From Bacteroidales bacterium UBA5219 (GTDB taxonomy: Bacteria > Bacteroidota > Bacteroidia > Bacteroidales > ML635J-15): 29,020 nt of DNA. Under the pieces are notes generated by a model. That model saw only the letters and a list, made by a program, of their open reading frames with translations, was not told the origin of the DNA and made no database searches. A program made the translations under genes and the position numbers. The stretch is from contig DHVB01000083.1 in assembly GCA_002412425.1 (NCBI GenBank), positions 20,253 to 49,272 of the forward strand, read 5' to 3'. Below are positions 1 through 8,170 of this stretch, in pieces (the first letter of the stretch is position 1; every line of letters begins with the position of its first letter).

Positions 1-11
1 TAAAAGCGATG

Positions 12-31
12 CACTGAACGTAGTTGAAGTG
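12..31. repeat. Partly palindromic 20-bp element, possible small dispersed repeat
   Basis: The 20-mer cactgaacgtagttgaagtg has complementary ends (cact/agtg) and lies just beyond the stop codon of the M16 gene at 42-1319. It resembles a degenerate copy of the short palindromic element cactgagcgtagtcgaagtg that I recall as dispersed in Bacteroidota and other genomes. That resemblance is from memory and was not searched. A second small inverted repeat, gttgaa (23-28) / ttcaac (41-46), overlaps it and runs into the stop codon region. Confidence 0.35.
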
Positions 32-41
32 TTAAAAGTGT

Positions 42-1319
42 TCAACTGCCTGCAATGGCAGTAAAAAATTCTTCTTTGTTAAGGTGTTTTTGAGCAATTT
101 GCATTAGTTCATCGCTAGTGATATTTTGTAATCTTTCGAACTGTAAATTAATTAAATTTTCTTGGCGTTGTGAGCTAATAATTTTTTCCCAAATTATTGA
201 ATTTTGAAAAACTCCATCTATAGATGATAGAATTTCACCACTGCTATAATTTTTAACTAAATTTAATTCTGAATTAGAAATTGGCGTGGTTGTTAGTTTT
301 TCAATTTCTTTAAAAATTTCTTTTATTGTTTTTTTAACATATTTTGTTGCAAGTTCGCTACTTATTTTTAAAACAGTACAATCGTCATAATCTGTTAAAA
401 ATGAGCCAATTCCATAAGTGTAGCCTTTGTTCTCTCTTATGTTTTTCATCAATCTTGAACCAAAATACCCACCTAGTACTGTGTTTAAAATTCCAATATC
501 AACAATTTCTTCATCTCTTAGTTTGCCAAGGTTTTTTGCTAAATAAATACTTGATTGAACAGCATTTGGCATTTCGTAATGTTTGAAAATTTCTTTTTCT
601 GAAAAAATCCTCTTGTTTGTTGGTTTTTTAACAAATTTATTATTGCCAAATTCTTTTGAGAAATGTTTTTCAATTAGTTTAATTGTTTCTGTATTCACAC
701 TTCCAGAAGCAATAATAAAGCAATTTTTAGATGAGAAATATGTGTTGGAAAATTTTTTCACATCTTTTAAATTTATGGTATCAACATCTTCTGGCTTAAC
801 CAGCCAGCCTCTGGGGTGAAAATCTCCAAAAAGTTGATTATTTATTCCTTTAGCAGCTATATATTTTGTTTTTGTTAAATTGACTTTTATTGATTCTTTA
901 CTTTTTTCTTTTAAGATTGAAAAATCTTCTTCAATAAAAGCAGGATTTTGTATTAAGTCAGCAAAAACAGGTAAAACTTTTACAAAAAATCTTTGAGGAA
1001 CAAATAGTCGTAAGCCAGAAGTATTGTTAGAAATAAAATTTTGAATGTAAGCACCGTAATAATCAAAAAAATCGGCTGTTTCGTTGCTAGTCATTCCTTG
1101 TGGAGCTTCTTTTAGCATTGAGTTAGCAAAAGTTGGTTCAAGTTTTTTTTCAGCATTTTCAATTCCAGATTTAAAAATAATATCTAACTTTATTACTGGA
1201 GCTGTTTCCGAACCCAAAACATAAGTGTTAATTCCATTTTGGAAGCTGTGCTTTTCAGGGAAACAAAAGTTTATTGATTTTATTTTTTTTGTGCGTGGTG
1301 GAATATTTCTATTTAGCAT
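42..1319 (-). CDS. M16 family peptidase-like protein, non-catalytic subunit
   Basis: This 425-residue protein belongs to the M16 (pitrilysin / mitochondrial processing peptidase) family. It lacks the zinc-binding HxxEH motif where it should occur, around residues 65-75 (MLKEAPQG instead). The C-terminal half is typical of M16, with the sequence GSRLMKNIRENKGYTYGIGS carrying the Arg and Tyr that in heterodimeric M16 enzymes help position the substrate. No signal peptide is visible. The ATG overlaps the stop codon of the upstream M16 gene (TAATG, one base shared), so the two are almost certainly translationally coupled and co-transcribed. I infer that the products form a split-active-site dimer. 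The family assignment is strong; the substrate is unknown. Confidence 0.9.
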   Translation of the reverse strand: MLNRNIPPRTKKIKSINFCFPEKHSFQNGINTYVLGSETAPVIKLDIIFKSGIENAEKKLEPTFANSMLKEAPQGMTSNETADFFDYYGAYIQNFISNNTSGLRLFVPQRFFVKVLPVFADLIQNPAFIEEDFSILKEKSKESIKVNLTKTKYIAAKGINNQLFGDFHPRGWLVKPEDVDTINLKDVKKFSNTYFSSKNCFIIASGSVNTETIKLIEKHFSKEFGNNKFVKKPTNKRIFSEKEIFKHYEMPNAVQSSIYLAKNLGKLRDEEIVDIGILNTVLGGYFGSRLMKNIRENKGYTYGIGSFLTDYDDCTVLKISSELATKYVKKTIKEIFKEIEKLTTTPISNSELNLVKNYSSGEILSSIDGVFQNSIIWEKIISSQRQENLINLQFERLQNITSDELMQIAQKHLNKEEFFTAIAGS

Positions 1320-2563
1320 TAAATTAAGTTTTTAGATTTGTAATACAAACAAGATAGATTTTCTTCTTTAAAAATTTTTTGAGCGGTTTTTATAATATCA
1401 GATTTTGATACTTCCAAAATATTGTCTTCAACAGAATTAATTAATTCAGCATTTCCAAGAAGCTCGAAATATGCTAATTCCATGGCAATGTCTAAAATTT
1501 CTATATTAGAAAAAAGCATGTTTGAAATAGATTTGTTTTTTACTTTTGTAAGTTCTTTTTCGCTAAAATCGCCATTAGTAATTTTATTAATTTCTGTTTT
1601 AATAGCATTTTCTGCAACTTCATAACTTGTAGTGTCAAAAAGTCTAGCATTTATATTTAGCAATCCTGGATCTATGCTACCTTGAATATATGCGTCAATT
1701 TGTGGGAAAAGTTTTTTTTCTTTAATAAGAATTTTGTTAAAAAGCGACGAAGGTCCATTTGCTAATAAATCTGAAATTAAGTCAGTTGCATGATAATCGT
1801 CATCTGTTCTTCCACCAGTGTGATACGCCATATATAAAGCATTTGAAGGAACGTCTTTAATTATTTCTTTACTTCTTTTTTCTTTTTGCTCAGGCTCTTG
1901 TGGCAAGTTTCGTTTTGGCACATTTCTTTTTGGAATATCGCCAAACCATTTTTCACAAAGCTTTTGAATTTCTATTAAATTTACATCTCCAGCAATAGAT
2001 AATATCGCATTATTAGGTGCATAAAATTTATAGAAAAAACTTTTCACATCATCTAAACTTGCATTTGTTATATGGCTTAATTCTTTCCCAATAGTTTGCC
2101 ATTGATATGGATGTTTTTTATAAGCTAAACTTCTAATTTCAGCAAGAGCATCTCCATAAGGTTGGTTTAAATATCTTTGTTTAAATTCTTCACAAACAAC
2201 ATTTTTTTGAACATCAAGACTATTTTGCGAAAATGCCAAACTCAACATTCTATCTGATTCTAAATAAAAAGCAGTTTCAAGATTTTGTTTAGGAAGAGTT
2301 ATATAATAATTTGTGTAATCATTATTTGTAAAAGCATTGTTTTCTCCACTTGCCTTTTGTAAAACTTTGTCATAGTTTTTAACATTTATAGAACCTCCAA
2401 ACATCAAATGTTCAAACAAGTGAGCAAAACCAGTTTGATTTGGATTTTCATCTTTAGCACCGACATCGTATAAAAGATTGAAAGCAACTAAAGGTGTCGT
2501 GTCGTCTTTGTGGACTATTACTCTTAATCCGTTGTTCAAAGTGAATTTTTCAAATTTTATCAT
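1319..2563 (-). CDS. M16 family zinc metallopeptidase, catalytic subunit
   Basis: This 414-residue M16 peptidase carries the inverted zinc motif H48-L-F-E51-H52 and the downstream acidic ligand region VVCEEF (E125/E126). The C-terminal half has GPSSLFNKILIKEK, without the Arg/Tyr pair found in its neighbour. Zinc-binding and substrate-positioning residues are therefore divided between the two coupled genes, as in known heterodimeric M16 enzymes. There is no signal peptide, so it may be cytoplasmic or periplasmic. An in-frame TTG at 2567-2569 lies two codons upstream, but the ATG at 2561-2563 is the more natural start. The likely promoter is the -7 box at 2584-2591. The substrate cannot be told from the sequence. 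Confidence 0.92.
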   Translation of the reverse strand: MIKFEKFTLNNGLRVIVHKDDTTPLVAFNLLYDVGAKDENPNQTGFAHLFEHLMFGGSINVKNYDKVLQKASGENNAFTNNDYTNYYITLPKQNLETAFYLESDRMLSLAFSQNSLDVQKNVVCEEFKQRYLNQPYGDALAEIRSLAYKKHPYQWQTIGKELSHITNASLDDVKSFFYKFYAPNNAILSIAGDVNLIEIQKLCEKWFGDIPKRNVPKRNLPQEPEQKEKRSKEIIKDVPSNALYMAYHTGGRTDDDYHATDLISDLLANGPSSLFNKILIKEKKLFPQIDAYIQGSIDPGLLNINARLFDTTSYEVAENAIKTEINKITNGDFSEKELTKVKNKSISNMLFSNIEILDIAMELAYFELLGNAELINSVEDNILEVSKSDIIKTAQKIFKEENLSCLYYKSKNLI

Positions 2564-2583
2564 GTGCAAAAAAATAATATTTT

Positions 2584-2591
2584 CAAATATA
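2584..2591 (-). promoter_or_regulatory. Candidate -7 promoter box for the M16 pair
   Basis: Read on the minus strand this is TATATTTG, an exact match to the Bacteroidota -7 consensus TAnnTTTG. It lies 20 bases before the ATG at 2563. No convincing -33 TTTG is seen at the expected spacing. Confidence 0.45.
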
Positions 2592-2684
2592 TAACTAATT
2601 TGTTTTAAAATTGTTGTTTTGTCGTTTTTAAATGGGTGTTAGTAAAATAATCAAAAAAAAATGGGATATTTTACAATAATTAGT

Positions 2685-2692
2685 TAACTTTG
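2685..2692 (+). promoter_or_regulatory. Candidate -7 promoter box for the C25 protease gene
   Basis: TAACTTTG matches the Bacteroidota -7 consensus TAnnTTTG and lies 65 bases before the ATG at 2758, which would give a leader of roughly 60 bases. No TTTG is present at the usual -33 position. Confidence 0.45.
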
Positions 2693-2757
2693 TGTCATGT
2701 GAAATCTGATAAATTGATTATGTTATTAATTGTTGTCAAACTTTTAAATTCTATATT

Positions 2758-5700
2758 ATGAAAAAACTTTATTTATTTGTTGTATTGTTTTTGAGTTCAT
2801 TTCTTTTATATTCTCAAAAATCTTATGATGCAAGTTTCAATCAGAAATCATCAGATGTTTATGAAATTACATTTACCGTACAAGATTTTGATTTAAACGA
2901 AGTAAACATTGACGGTAATATTTTTACAAAAATCGATATGGGTGTAAGCGTATCTTCACAAAAGCAAGGTTGGGCTGAACTACCTTTTATTAGTGCTTCT
3001 ATTGCATTACCTGCTCAAAAAGATGTTGATTTGAATATTACTTATACAAATTATGTTGATATTCCATTGGATTATCCACTCTTGCCTTCGAGAGGAGTGA
3101 TTTATCGTAATCAAGATCCATCGCAAATTCCTTATGTGATTGCACCAGAGTCTATTATAGATGAATTTTATCCAAGTGAAAATGTTGTCATGGAAGATCC
3201 ATTTATTTTTAGAGAAGTAAGAGGAACAACAGTTAGAGTATTCCCATTTCAATATAATGCCGTTAGCCAAACATTGAGATTTTATAAAAATATTAAAGTT
3301 GAATTGGTTGAAAATAACAACGAGCCTACAAATCCATTTTTAAAAGAAAGAGCAAGCTATATACGTGAGGTTGAAGAAATTTATAAAGATATATTTTTGA
3401 ATTACAATGATCAAACTAAAGTTTCTGCAAATCTTACTTCTGCCGATTATGGTGATATTTTAGTAATTACCACTTCTGCTTATTCCGCTACCATGGATAC
3501 TTACATTCAGTGGAAAAAAGAAATGGGTTATAATGTTTCTAAAACAATTGTAAGTCAAGGAACTAATGTTGCAAACACAATTTCTAGCGCATATAATAAT
3601 AATCCAAATTTGATGTATGTTCAGTTGGCTGGAGACTGGGCAGATATTAAATCGCCAACAATTAGTGTTAGTGGTTTCCCACCAACTCCACCAGCTCCTT
3701 GCGATCCATTTATGGGTGCAGTTTCAGGTAGTGATAATTATATAGATATATCTGTAGGAAGATTTTCTTGTGCAAGTACTAGTGATTTATTAGTGCAAAT
3801 AAATAAAGCAATTAATTATGAGAAAAATCCTAATAATGATGTTGGATGGCGTGAAACTTTTATAGGAGTATCTTCTGATGAAGGACCTGGAGATGATAAT
3901 GAATATGACTATACTCATGTTCAAAGAATTTATACTCAACGTTTACAGCCATTTACATATAATACGCACAGACAAAATTATGACCCAGGAGCATCTGCTA
4001 CTACTTTAGCTGGACATCTTAACGCAGGTGCCTCAACATTGGCTTATTGTGGACATGGTTCAGAAACTTCGTTTGTAAGTACAGGATTTAGTAATACAAA
4101 TATTAATAATTTAACAAATGGAGATAAACTTCCATTTATTGTTTCAGTAGCTTGTGTTAATGGTACTTTCCATTATAGTGAAGATTGCTTTGCAGAAGCT
4201 TGGTTACGCAAAGCTAATGGTGGAGCAGTTGTTACCTTAATGTCAACAATAAATCAACCATGGACACCACCACAAAGAGGTCAAGATTATTTTTATGATA
4301 TTTTGACAGGAGGTTTTGATTATGATACAGATGGAATTTCGCAAACTACTGGAATAAACACCTCAGAACAACGCACACATTGGGGCTCAATTGTTGTAAA
4401 TTCTTCTGTTTTAATGTTAAAAGAAAGTTCTGCTAGTGACGATATAGAAACTATTAAAACTTGGACAACTTTCGGTGATGCTTCATTACAATTAAGAACA
4501 AAACAACCTGAAACTCTTACATTAACAAATATGGCTCCAGAAGTTGGAGTGCCTTTTACAGGAGTTGCAAAAATCAATGGAACGCCTGCTGAAAATGTGA
4601 TGATTTGTATTTCGGCAAACGACAATTATTACTCAACTTTAACAAATAGTTCAGGACAATATACAATTGATCATAGTCTTGTGGCAGGAGAAGCTTTGTT
4701 AGTTGCAACAGCTTTTAATTCTACTACAATTTATCAAAATGTACAAGTAATAGATGCTGATCCTTGTTTAGCTGTTACTAACTTAAATGCAACAACTTCA
4801 ACAGGTTCTGTTACTCTTGCTTGGACAGCACCAACCGAAGGAAATGTTACAGGATATAAAATATATAGAGATGGAAGTTTGCAAACAACAGTTACAGGTT
4901 TAACTTATACTCAATCTAGCGTTTCTACAGGGTATTACAACTACTGTGTTGCAGCAGTTTATGATGGAACAGAGTGTTATGCCCAAGAATGTGTAAATGT
5001 TTTTGTAAATGATGGAACAAGCACTAGTTGCGAAGCTCCTACTAACTTAAATGTTGAAGAGCAAAGCCCAACAGTTCATAACTTAACTTGGACAGCTCCT
5101 TTGGGTTCAAATGCCATTTTTGATGATATAGAATCGCATACAGCTTTTACAATAAATAGTGCCGGTTCAGTACCTTGGACTTTTATAGATGCTGATGACA
5201 AAACAACTTATGCTATTGCTAATTATACTTTCCAAAACCAAAATTCAAAAATGGCTACAATAGTTTTTGACCCAAATTTGGTTATACATGAAACTAATGG
5301 AACTCCACTAACTCAAACTACTGATGGTACACCATTTACTGCTTATTCAGGAGATCAGTTTTTTGCATGTTTTAATGTAAGTAGTGGACAAACAAATGAT
5401 TGGATTATTAGCCCAGAATTAAATTTCGATGAATCATTTATATTTAAATTCTTTGCTCGCAGTGGACATAAAACGCAATATGCAGAATCATTTAGAGTTG
5501 CTTATTCTACAACTACAAATACAGCAGCGGCGTTTACTAATATTTTAGCAACTGTAAACTCAGCTCCTTTTGAATGGACAGAATATTCTTATAATGTTCC
5601 AGCAAATGCAAAATATGTTGCTATAAATTGTAATTCAACTGATAAATATTATTTCTGTGTTGATGATATTTATATTGGCGATGGTTCAATGCCAACCGCT

Positions 5701-7269
5701 GCGCCAATTGCTTATAATGTTTATTGCGATGGAGCATTAATAGGAACAAGCACAACTACAGATTTTTCATGTACAGAAGCAACTAGCGGTTCACATCAAT
5801 ATTGTGTTGAAGCAATTTATGCTGATGATTGTGTTTCGCCTCAAGTTTGCGCAAATATAGGAACTGTTATAAATACTTATACAATTACTGCAACAGCTGG
5901 CAATGGCGGAAGCATAAGCCCTTCAGGAAGTGTAGAAGTTAACGAAGGCGAAAATAAAACTTTTAACATTGCACCAAATACTAATTACTCAATTGCTGAT
6001 GTTACTGTTGATGGAGTTTCTGTTGGAGTTGTAAATACTTATACATTTAGCAATGTAAATTCAAATCATACAATTTCTGCAACATTTAACTATAGCTGTT
6101 TGGCTGTAAACAATTTAGATGCAACAAGTGAAGCAGGTTCTGTTACTCTTACTTGGACTGCTCCAACTTCAGGAAATGTTACAGGATATAAAATTTATAG
6201 AGATGGAAGTTTACAGGCAACAGTAACAGCCTTAACATATACACAATCAGGACTTAACGGTGGCTCTTACGAATATTGCGTTGCTACTGTTTATGATGGT
6301 GTAGAGTGTACTAATACAGCATGTGCAACTGTTGTTGTATTAAATAACTATACAATTACAGCATCAGCTTTAAATGGTGGAAGTATAAGCCCAGAAGGAA
6401 GTGTAGCGGTAGTTGAAGGAAATGATAAAACATTTACAATAACACCTGATGACTGTTATGTACTGGCAGACGTTATTGTTGATGGAATCTCTGTTGGAGC
6501 TGTAAGTACTTATACATTTAGCAATGTAAATTCAAATCATACAATTTCTGCTTCGTTTAATCAAACAACTTATGCCGTTAATTCAAGTACAAGTGCAGGA
6601 GGCAGCATTACGCTTGCTTCTAGTATTGGTTGTGGCGATGATTTAACTATAAATATTTTACCAGACGAATGTTATGAATTAACTGAATTAACAATAAATG
6701 GTGAAATACAAACTGTTGTAGGCAATACTTTTGTTTATGAAAATGTACAATCAGATTTAGAAATATATGCAAATTTTTCAGAAAAAATTGTTATAATCAC
6801 AGCTAGTGCAAATGAGGGCGGAAGTATTACTCCTTCTGGTGAAGTTGAAGTTAACTGTGGTGAAAATCAGCTATTTGTTATATCTGCAAATGAAGGATAT
6901 TATATTAAAAATGTTTATGTTAATGGCGAAAATCAAGGTGCGCCAGAAAGTTATTTATTCTCTAATATTACCGAAGATGCTAGCATAGAAGTTGAGTTCG
7001 CACTTATTTCTGATATTATGCTTGCAAACAATACAAGTGAAATTGAAATTTTCCCAAATCCTTGTGTTGATAAGTTTAATATGCTAATTCCAGAAGTAGA
7101 ACTTTATAATACTTGCGAAATATATTCTAATGATGGAAAACTAATTAGAAGTTTTAAAATCACAGAATTGAATAATGAGTTAGAAATTTCAGAATTTGCA
7201 AGTGGAACTTATTACATAAAAGTTTATGGAAATGAAAAAGTTGATGTGATAAAGTTGATAAAGTATTAG
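2758..7269 (+). CDS. Secreted gingipain-like C25 cysteine protease with adhesin repeats, T9SS type A cargo
   Basis: This 1503-residue protein starts with a signal peptide (residues 1-20, ending LLYSQ). Next come a gingipain-type propeptide (about 21-225) and a C25 caspase-like peptidase (about 230-610). The peptidase has the catalytic pair H433 (CGHGSET) and C466 (VACVNG), 33 residues apart, the same spacing as H211/C244 in Porphyromonas RgpB. The RGQD and FGDASL stretches also match gingipains. Then follow an Fn3 domain (about 670-752), a cleaved-adhesin type domain (about 785-978, with NDWIISPEL), an InlB-type B-repeat (1041-1112), a second Fn3 (1114-1195), three more B-repeats (about 1197-1415) and a type A T9SS sorting domain (about 1427-1503, IEIFPNPC). 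It should be exported by T9SS and anchored or released at the cell surface as a protease-adhesin. Substrate specificity (Arg or Lys) cannot be read off. No Shine-Dalgarno is present. A terminator follows the gene. Confidence 0.95.
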   Translation: MKKLYLFVVLFLSSFLLYSQKSYDASFNQKSSDVYEITFTVQDFDLNEVNIDGNIFTKIDMGVSVSSQKQGWAELPFISASIALPAQKDVDLNITYTNYVDIPLDYPLLPSRGVIYRNQDPSQIPYVIAPESIIDEFYPSENVVMEDPFIFREVRGTTVRVFPFQYNAVSQTLRFYKNIKVELVENNNEPTNPFLKERASYIREVEEIYKDIFLNYNDQTKVSANLTSADYGDILVITTSAYSATMDTYIQWKKEMGYNVSKTIVSQGTNVANTISSAYNNNPNLMYVQLAGDWADIKSPTISVSGFPPTPPAPCDPFMGAVSGSDNYIDISVGRFSCASTSDLLVQINKAINYEKNPNNDVGWRETFIGVSSDEGPGDDNEYDYTHVQRIYTQRLQPFTYNTHRQNYDPGASATTLAGHLNAGASTLAYCGHGSETSFVSTGFSNTNINNLTNGDKLPFIVSVACVNGTFHYSEDCFAEAWLRKANGGAVVTLMSTINQPWTPPQRGQDYFYDILTGGFDYDTDGISQTTGINTSEQRTHWGSIVVNSSVLMLKESSASDDIETIKTWTTFGDASLQLRTKQPETLTLTNMAPEVGVPFTGVAKINGTPAENVMICISANDNYYSTLTNSSGQYTIDHSLVAGEALLVATAFNSTTIYQNVQVIDADPCLAVTNLNATTSTGSVTLAWTAPTEGNVTGYKIYRDGSLQTTVTGLTYTQSSVSTGYYNYCVAAVYDGTECYAQECVNVFVNDGTSTSCEAPTNLNVEEQSPTVHNLTWTAPLGSNAIFDDIESHTAFTINSAGSVPWTFIDADDKTTYAIANYTFQNQNSKMATIVFDPNLVIHETNGTPLTQTTDGTPFTAYSGDQFFACFNVSSGQTNDWIISPELNFDESFIFKFFARSGHKTQYAESFRVAYSTTTNTAAAFTNILATVNSAPFEWTEYSYNVPANAKYVAINCNSTDKYYFCVDDIYIGDGSMPTAAPIAYNVYCDGALIGTSTTTDFSCTEATSGSHQYCVEAIYADDCVSPQVCANIGTVINTYTITATAGNGGSISPSGSVEVNEGENKTFNIAPNTNYSIADVTVDGVSVGVVNTYTFSNVNSNHTISATFNYSCLAVNNLDATSEAGSVTLTWTAPTSGNVTGYKIYRDGSLQATVTALTYTQSGLNGGSYEYCVATVYDGVECTNTACATVVVLNNYTITASALNGGSISPEGSVAVVEGNDKTFTITPDDCYVLADVIVDGISVGAVSTYTFSNVNSNHTISASFNQTTYAVNSSTSAGGSITLASSIGCGDDLTINILPDECYELTELTINGEIQTVVGNTFVYENVQSDLEIYANFSEKIVIITASANEGGSITPSGEVEVNCGENQLFVISANEGYYIKNVYVNGENQGAPESYLFSNITEDASIEVEFALISDIMLANNTSEIEIFPNPCVDKFNMLIPEVELYNTCEIYSNDGKLIRSFKITELNNELEISEFASGTYYIKVYGNEKVDVIKLIKY
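4801..6552 (+). repeat. Intragenic direct repeats in the C25 protease gene
   Basis: Two kinds of near-identical DNA lie inside the gene. The Fn3 segment at about 4801-4916 recurs at about 6121-6238 (offset about 1320) with only scattered mismatches. A 45-base stretch of the B-repeats is identical at 6036-6080 and 6507-6551 (offset 471). Identity at the DNA level, including codon choice, implies recent duplication or gene conversion rather than old domain divergence. Confidence 0.85.
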
Positions 7270-7291
7270 TTTAGTTTATAAATATGGAAAT

Positions 7292-7320
7292 TGGCTATCA
7301 ATTTAGGTAGCCATTTTTTT
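7292..7320 (+). terminator. Rho-independent terminator after the C25 protease gene
   Basis: A six-base-pair stem, tggcta (7292-7297) / tagcca (7308-7313), with a ten-base loop is followed directly by seven T residues. It lies 23 bases after the stop codon. Confidence 0.75.
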
Positions 7321-7573
7321 ATACGGTGATTTGTATTGATAAGAATTTAACTAGTTTATAAAGAAAGTTCATAAGTTGAATAATTGTTTAAAACGTTTAT
7401 CGTGATTTTTTTTATAAAATTATCTCTATTATTAAAAAAAGTTGTATATTTGTAGAGAGTTATAAAGGGGATTTTTTAAGTGTTGGATATAAATTTGTAT
7501 AATTCGATTAAATAATTGCTTGGTTATCAGTGGATTAAAGTATAATAAATTAACAATTAAAATAAATGAACTT
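7321..7573. other. Intergenic region before the interrupted T9SS gene
   Basis: Together with the terminator just upstream, this makes a gap of about 300 bases between genes. I see no open reading frame or RNA gene here. It holds two exact TAnnTTTG boxes on the plus strand, TATATTTG at 7445-7452 and TAAATTTG at 7490-7497. Either could serve the gene starting at 7574. Confidence 0.5.
7490..7497 (+). promoter_or_regulatory. Candidate -7 box for the interrupted T9SS gene
   Basis: TAAATTTG matches the Bacteroidota -7 consensus. A second match, TATATTTG, lies at 7445-7452. Neither has a clear -33 TTTG at 18-20 bases. The surviving promoter-like sequences suggest that the gene, although interrupted, may still be transcribed. 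Confidence 0.35.
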
Positions 7574-8170
7574 ATGAAACGTCTAATTTTTACTTTTTCA
7601 ATTTTGGTGTTTTCCTTTTCTTTAAATGCTCAAATTTGCGACCCTCCTTGTACTCCAGACCAATCTTGTCTTGCGAATTACAATCAAAACGGAAGTATAT
7701 GTCCTGAAGAGCTTGCATTTGCAATAGCAAATTCTTATTATGAAGAAAACGTAACTGTTGTTCCGCCTGAAGGTTCTCCTTATTATCCATTCTCATCTAT
7801 GCGAATAGATGCAATTAATAATTTACCCGAAGGAATAACTTGGTGTAAAAGTCAAGAAATGTTTGATGTAACTAATCCTCTTACTTGTTATTGCGTTCAA
7901 TTAAAAGGAACGCCTACAACACATGGAACTTATGTTTTATCATTAGCAATTACCCTTTTTGTCAATAATGAAGGTACACAAGAGCCTGTTACACAATATA
8001 CAGATACGTCTTTGGAAATAGAAGTCTTACCAGAAGGCGTTGAGCTTCCTGTTGCGGATTTTACATGGACTGGAAATCAGTGTTATCGTGATACTGTATT
8101 TTTCACAGCAGCAAACAATCCTGCCGGAAGCAGTTACGTATGGAAAGTTAATGGGAATGTAGTAAGTTAG
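7574..8170 (+). CDS. N-terminal fragment of the interrupted T9SS cargo protein
   Basis: This is the only part that can be made by ordinary translation from the native start: 198 residues. It has a signal peptide (1-20), then a cysteine-rich segment (CDPPCTPDQSC) and a putative Ig-like domain (about 45-155) with the conserved-looking stretch LPEGITWCKSQEMFDV. I have the impression of similar segments in secreted Bacteroidota proteins but could not search for this. It ends inside a PKD domain. The fragment could be secreted to the periplasm, but without a sorting domain it should not pass the outer membrane. No Shine-Dalgarno precedes the ATG. Confidence 0.6.
   Translation: MKRLIFTFSILVFSFSLNAQICDPPCTPDQSCLANYNQNGSICPEELAFAIANSYYEENVTVVPPEGSPYYPFSSMRIDAINNLPEGITWCKSQEMFDVTNPLTCYCVQLKGTPTTHGTYVLSLAITLFVNNEGTQEPVTQYTDTSLEIEVLPEGVELPVADFTWTGNQCYRDTVFFTAANNPAGSSYVWKVNGNVVS
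8168..8170 (+). other. Premature in-frame TAG in the T9SS cargo gene
   Basis: The codon sits between AGT and GGC in the middle of a PKD domain whose sequence continues in frame on both sides. A single-base change from CAG, AAG, GAG, TCG, TTG, TGG, TAT or TAC would create it. TAG is used as an ordinary stop elsewhere in the window (C25 gene, 7267-7269), so a general reassignment is unlikely. Confidence 0.8.

Noticed and set aside
583..819. Plus-strand open frame opposite the M16 gene
   Set aside because: It has low complexity, no start signal and no recognisable protein, and it is opposite a conserved gene.
4320..4625. Open frame antisense to the C25 protease
   Set aside because: It lies wholly inside a strongly supported gene, shows no domain or start signal and looks like a chance frame. 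The same holds for antisense frames at 3007-3270, 19637-19834 and 28087-28311.
2758..7269. CRISPR-like or tandem repeat array
   Set aside because: The repeats are protein domain copies inside one reading frame, not short spaced repeats.
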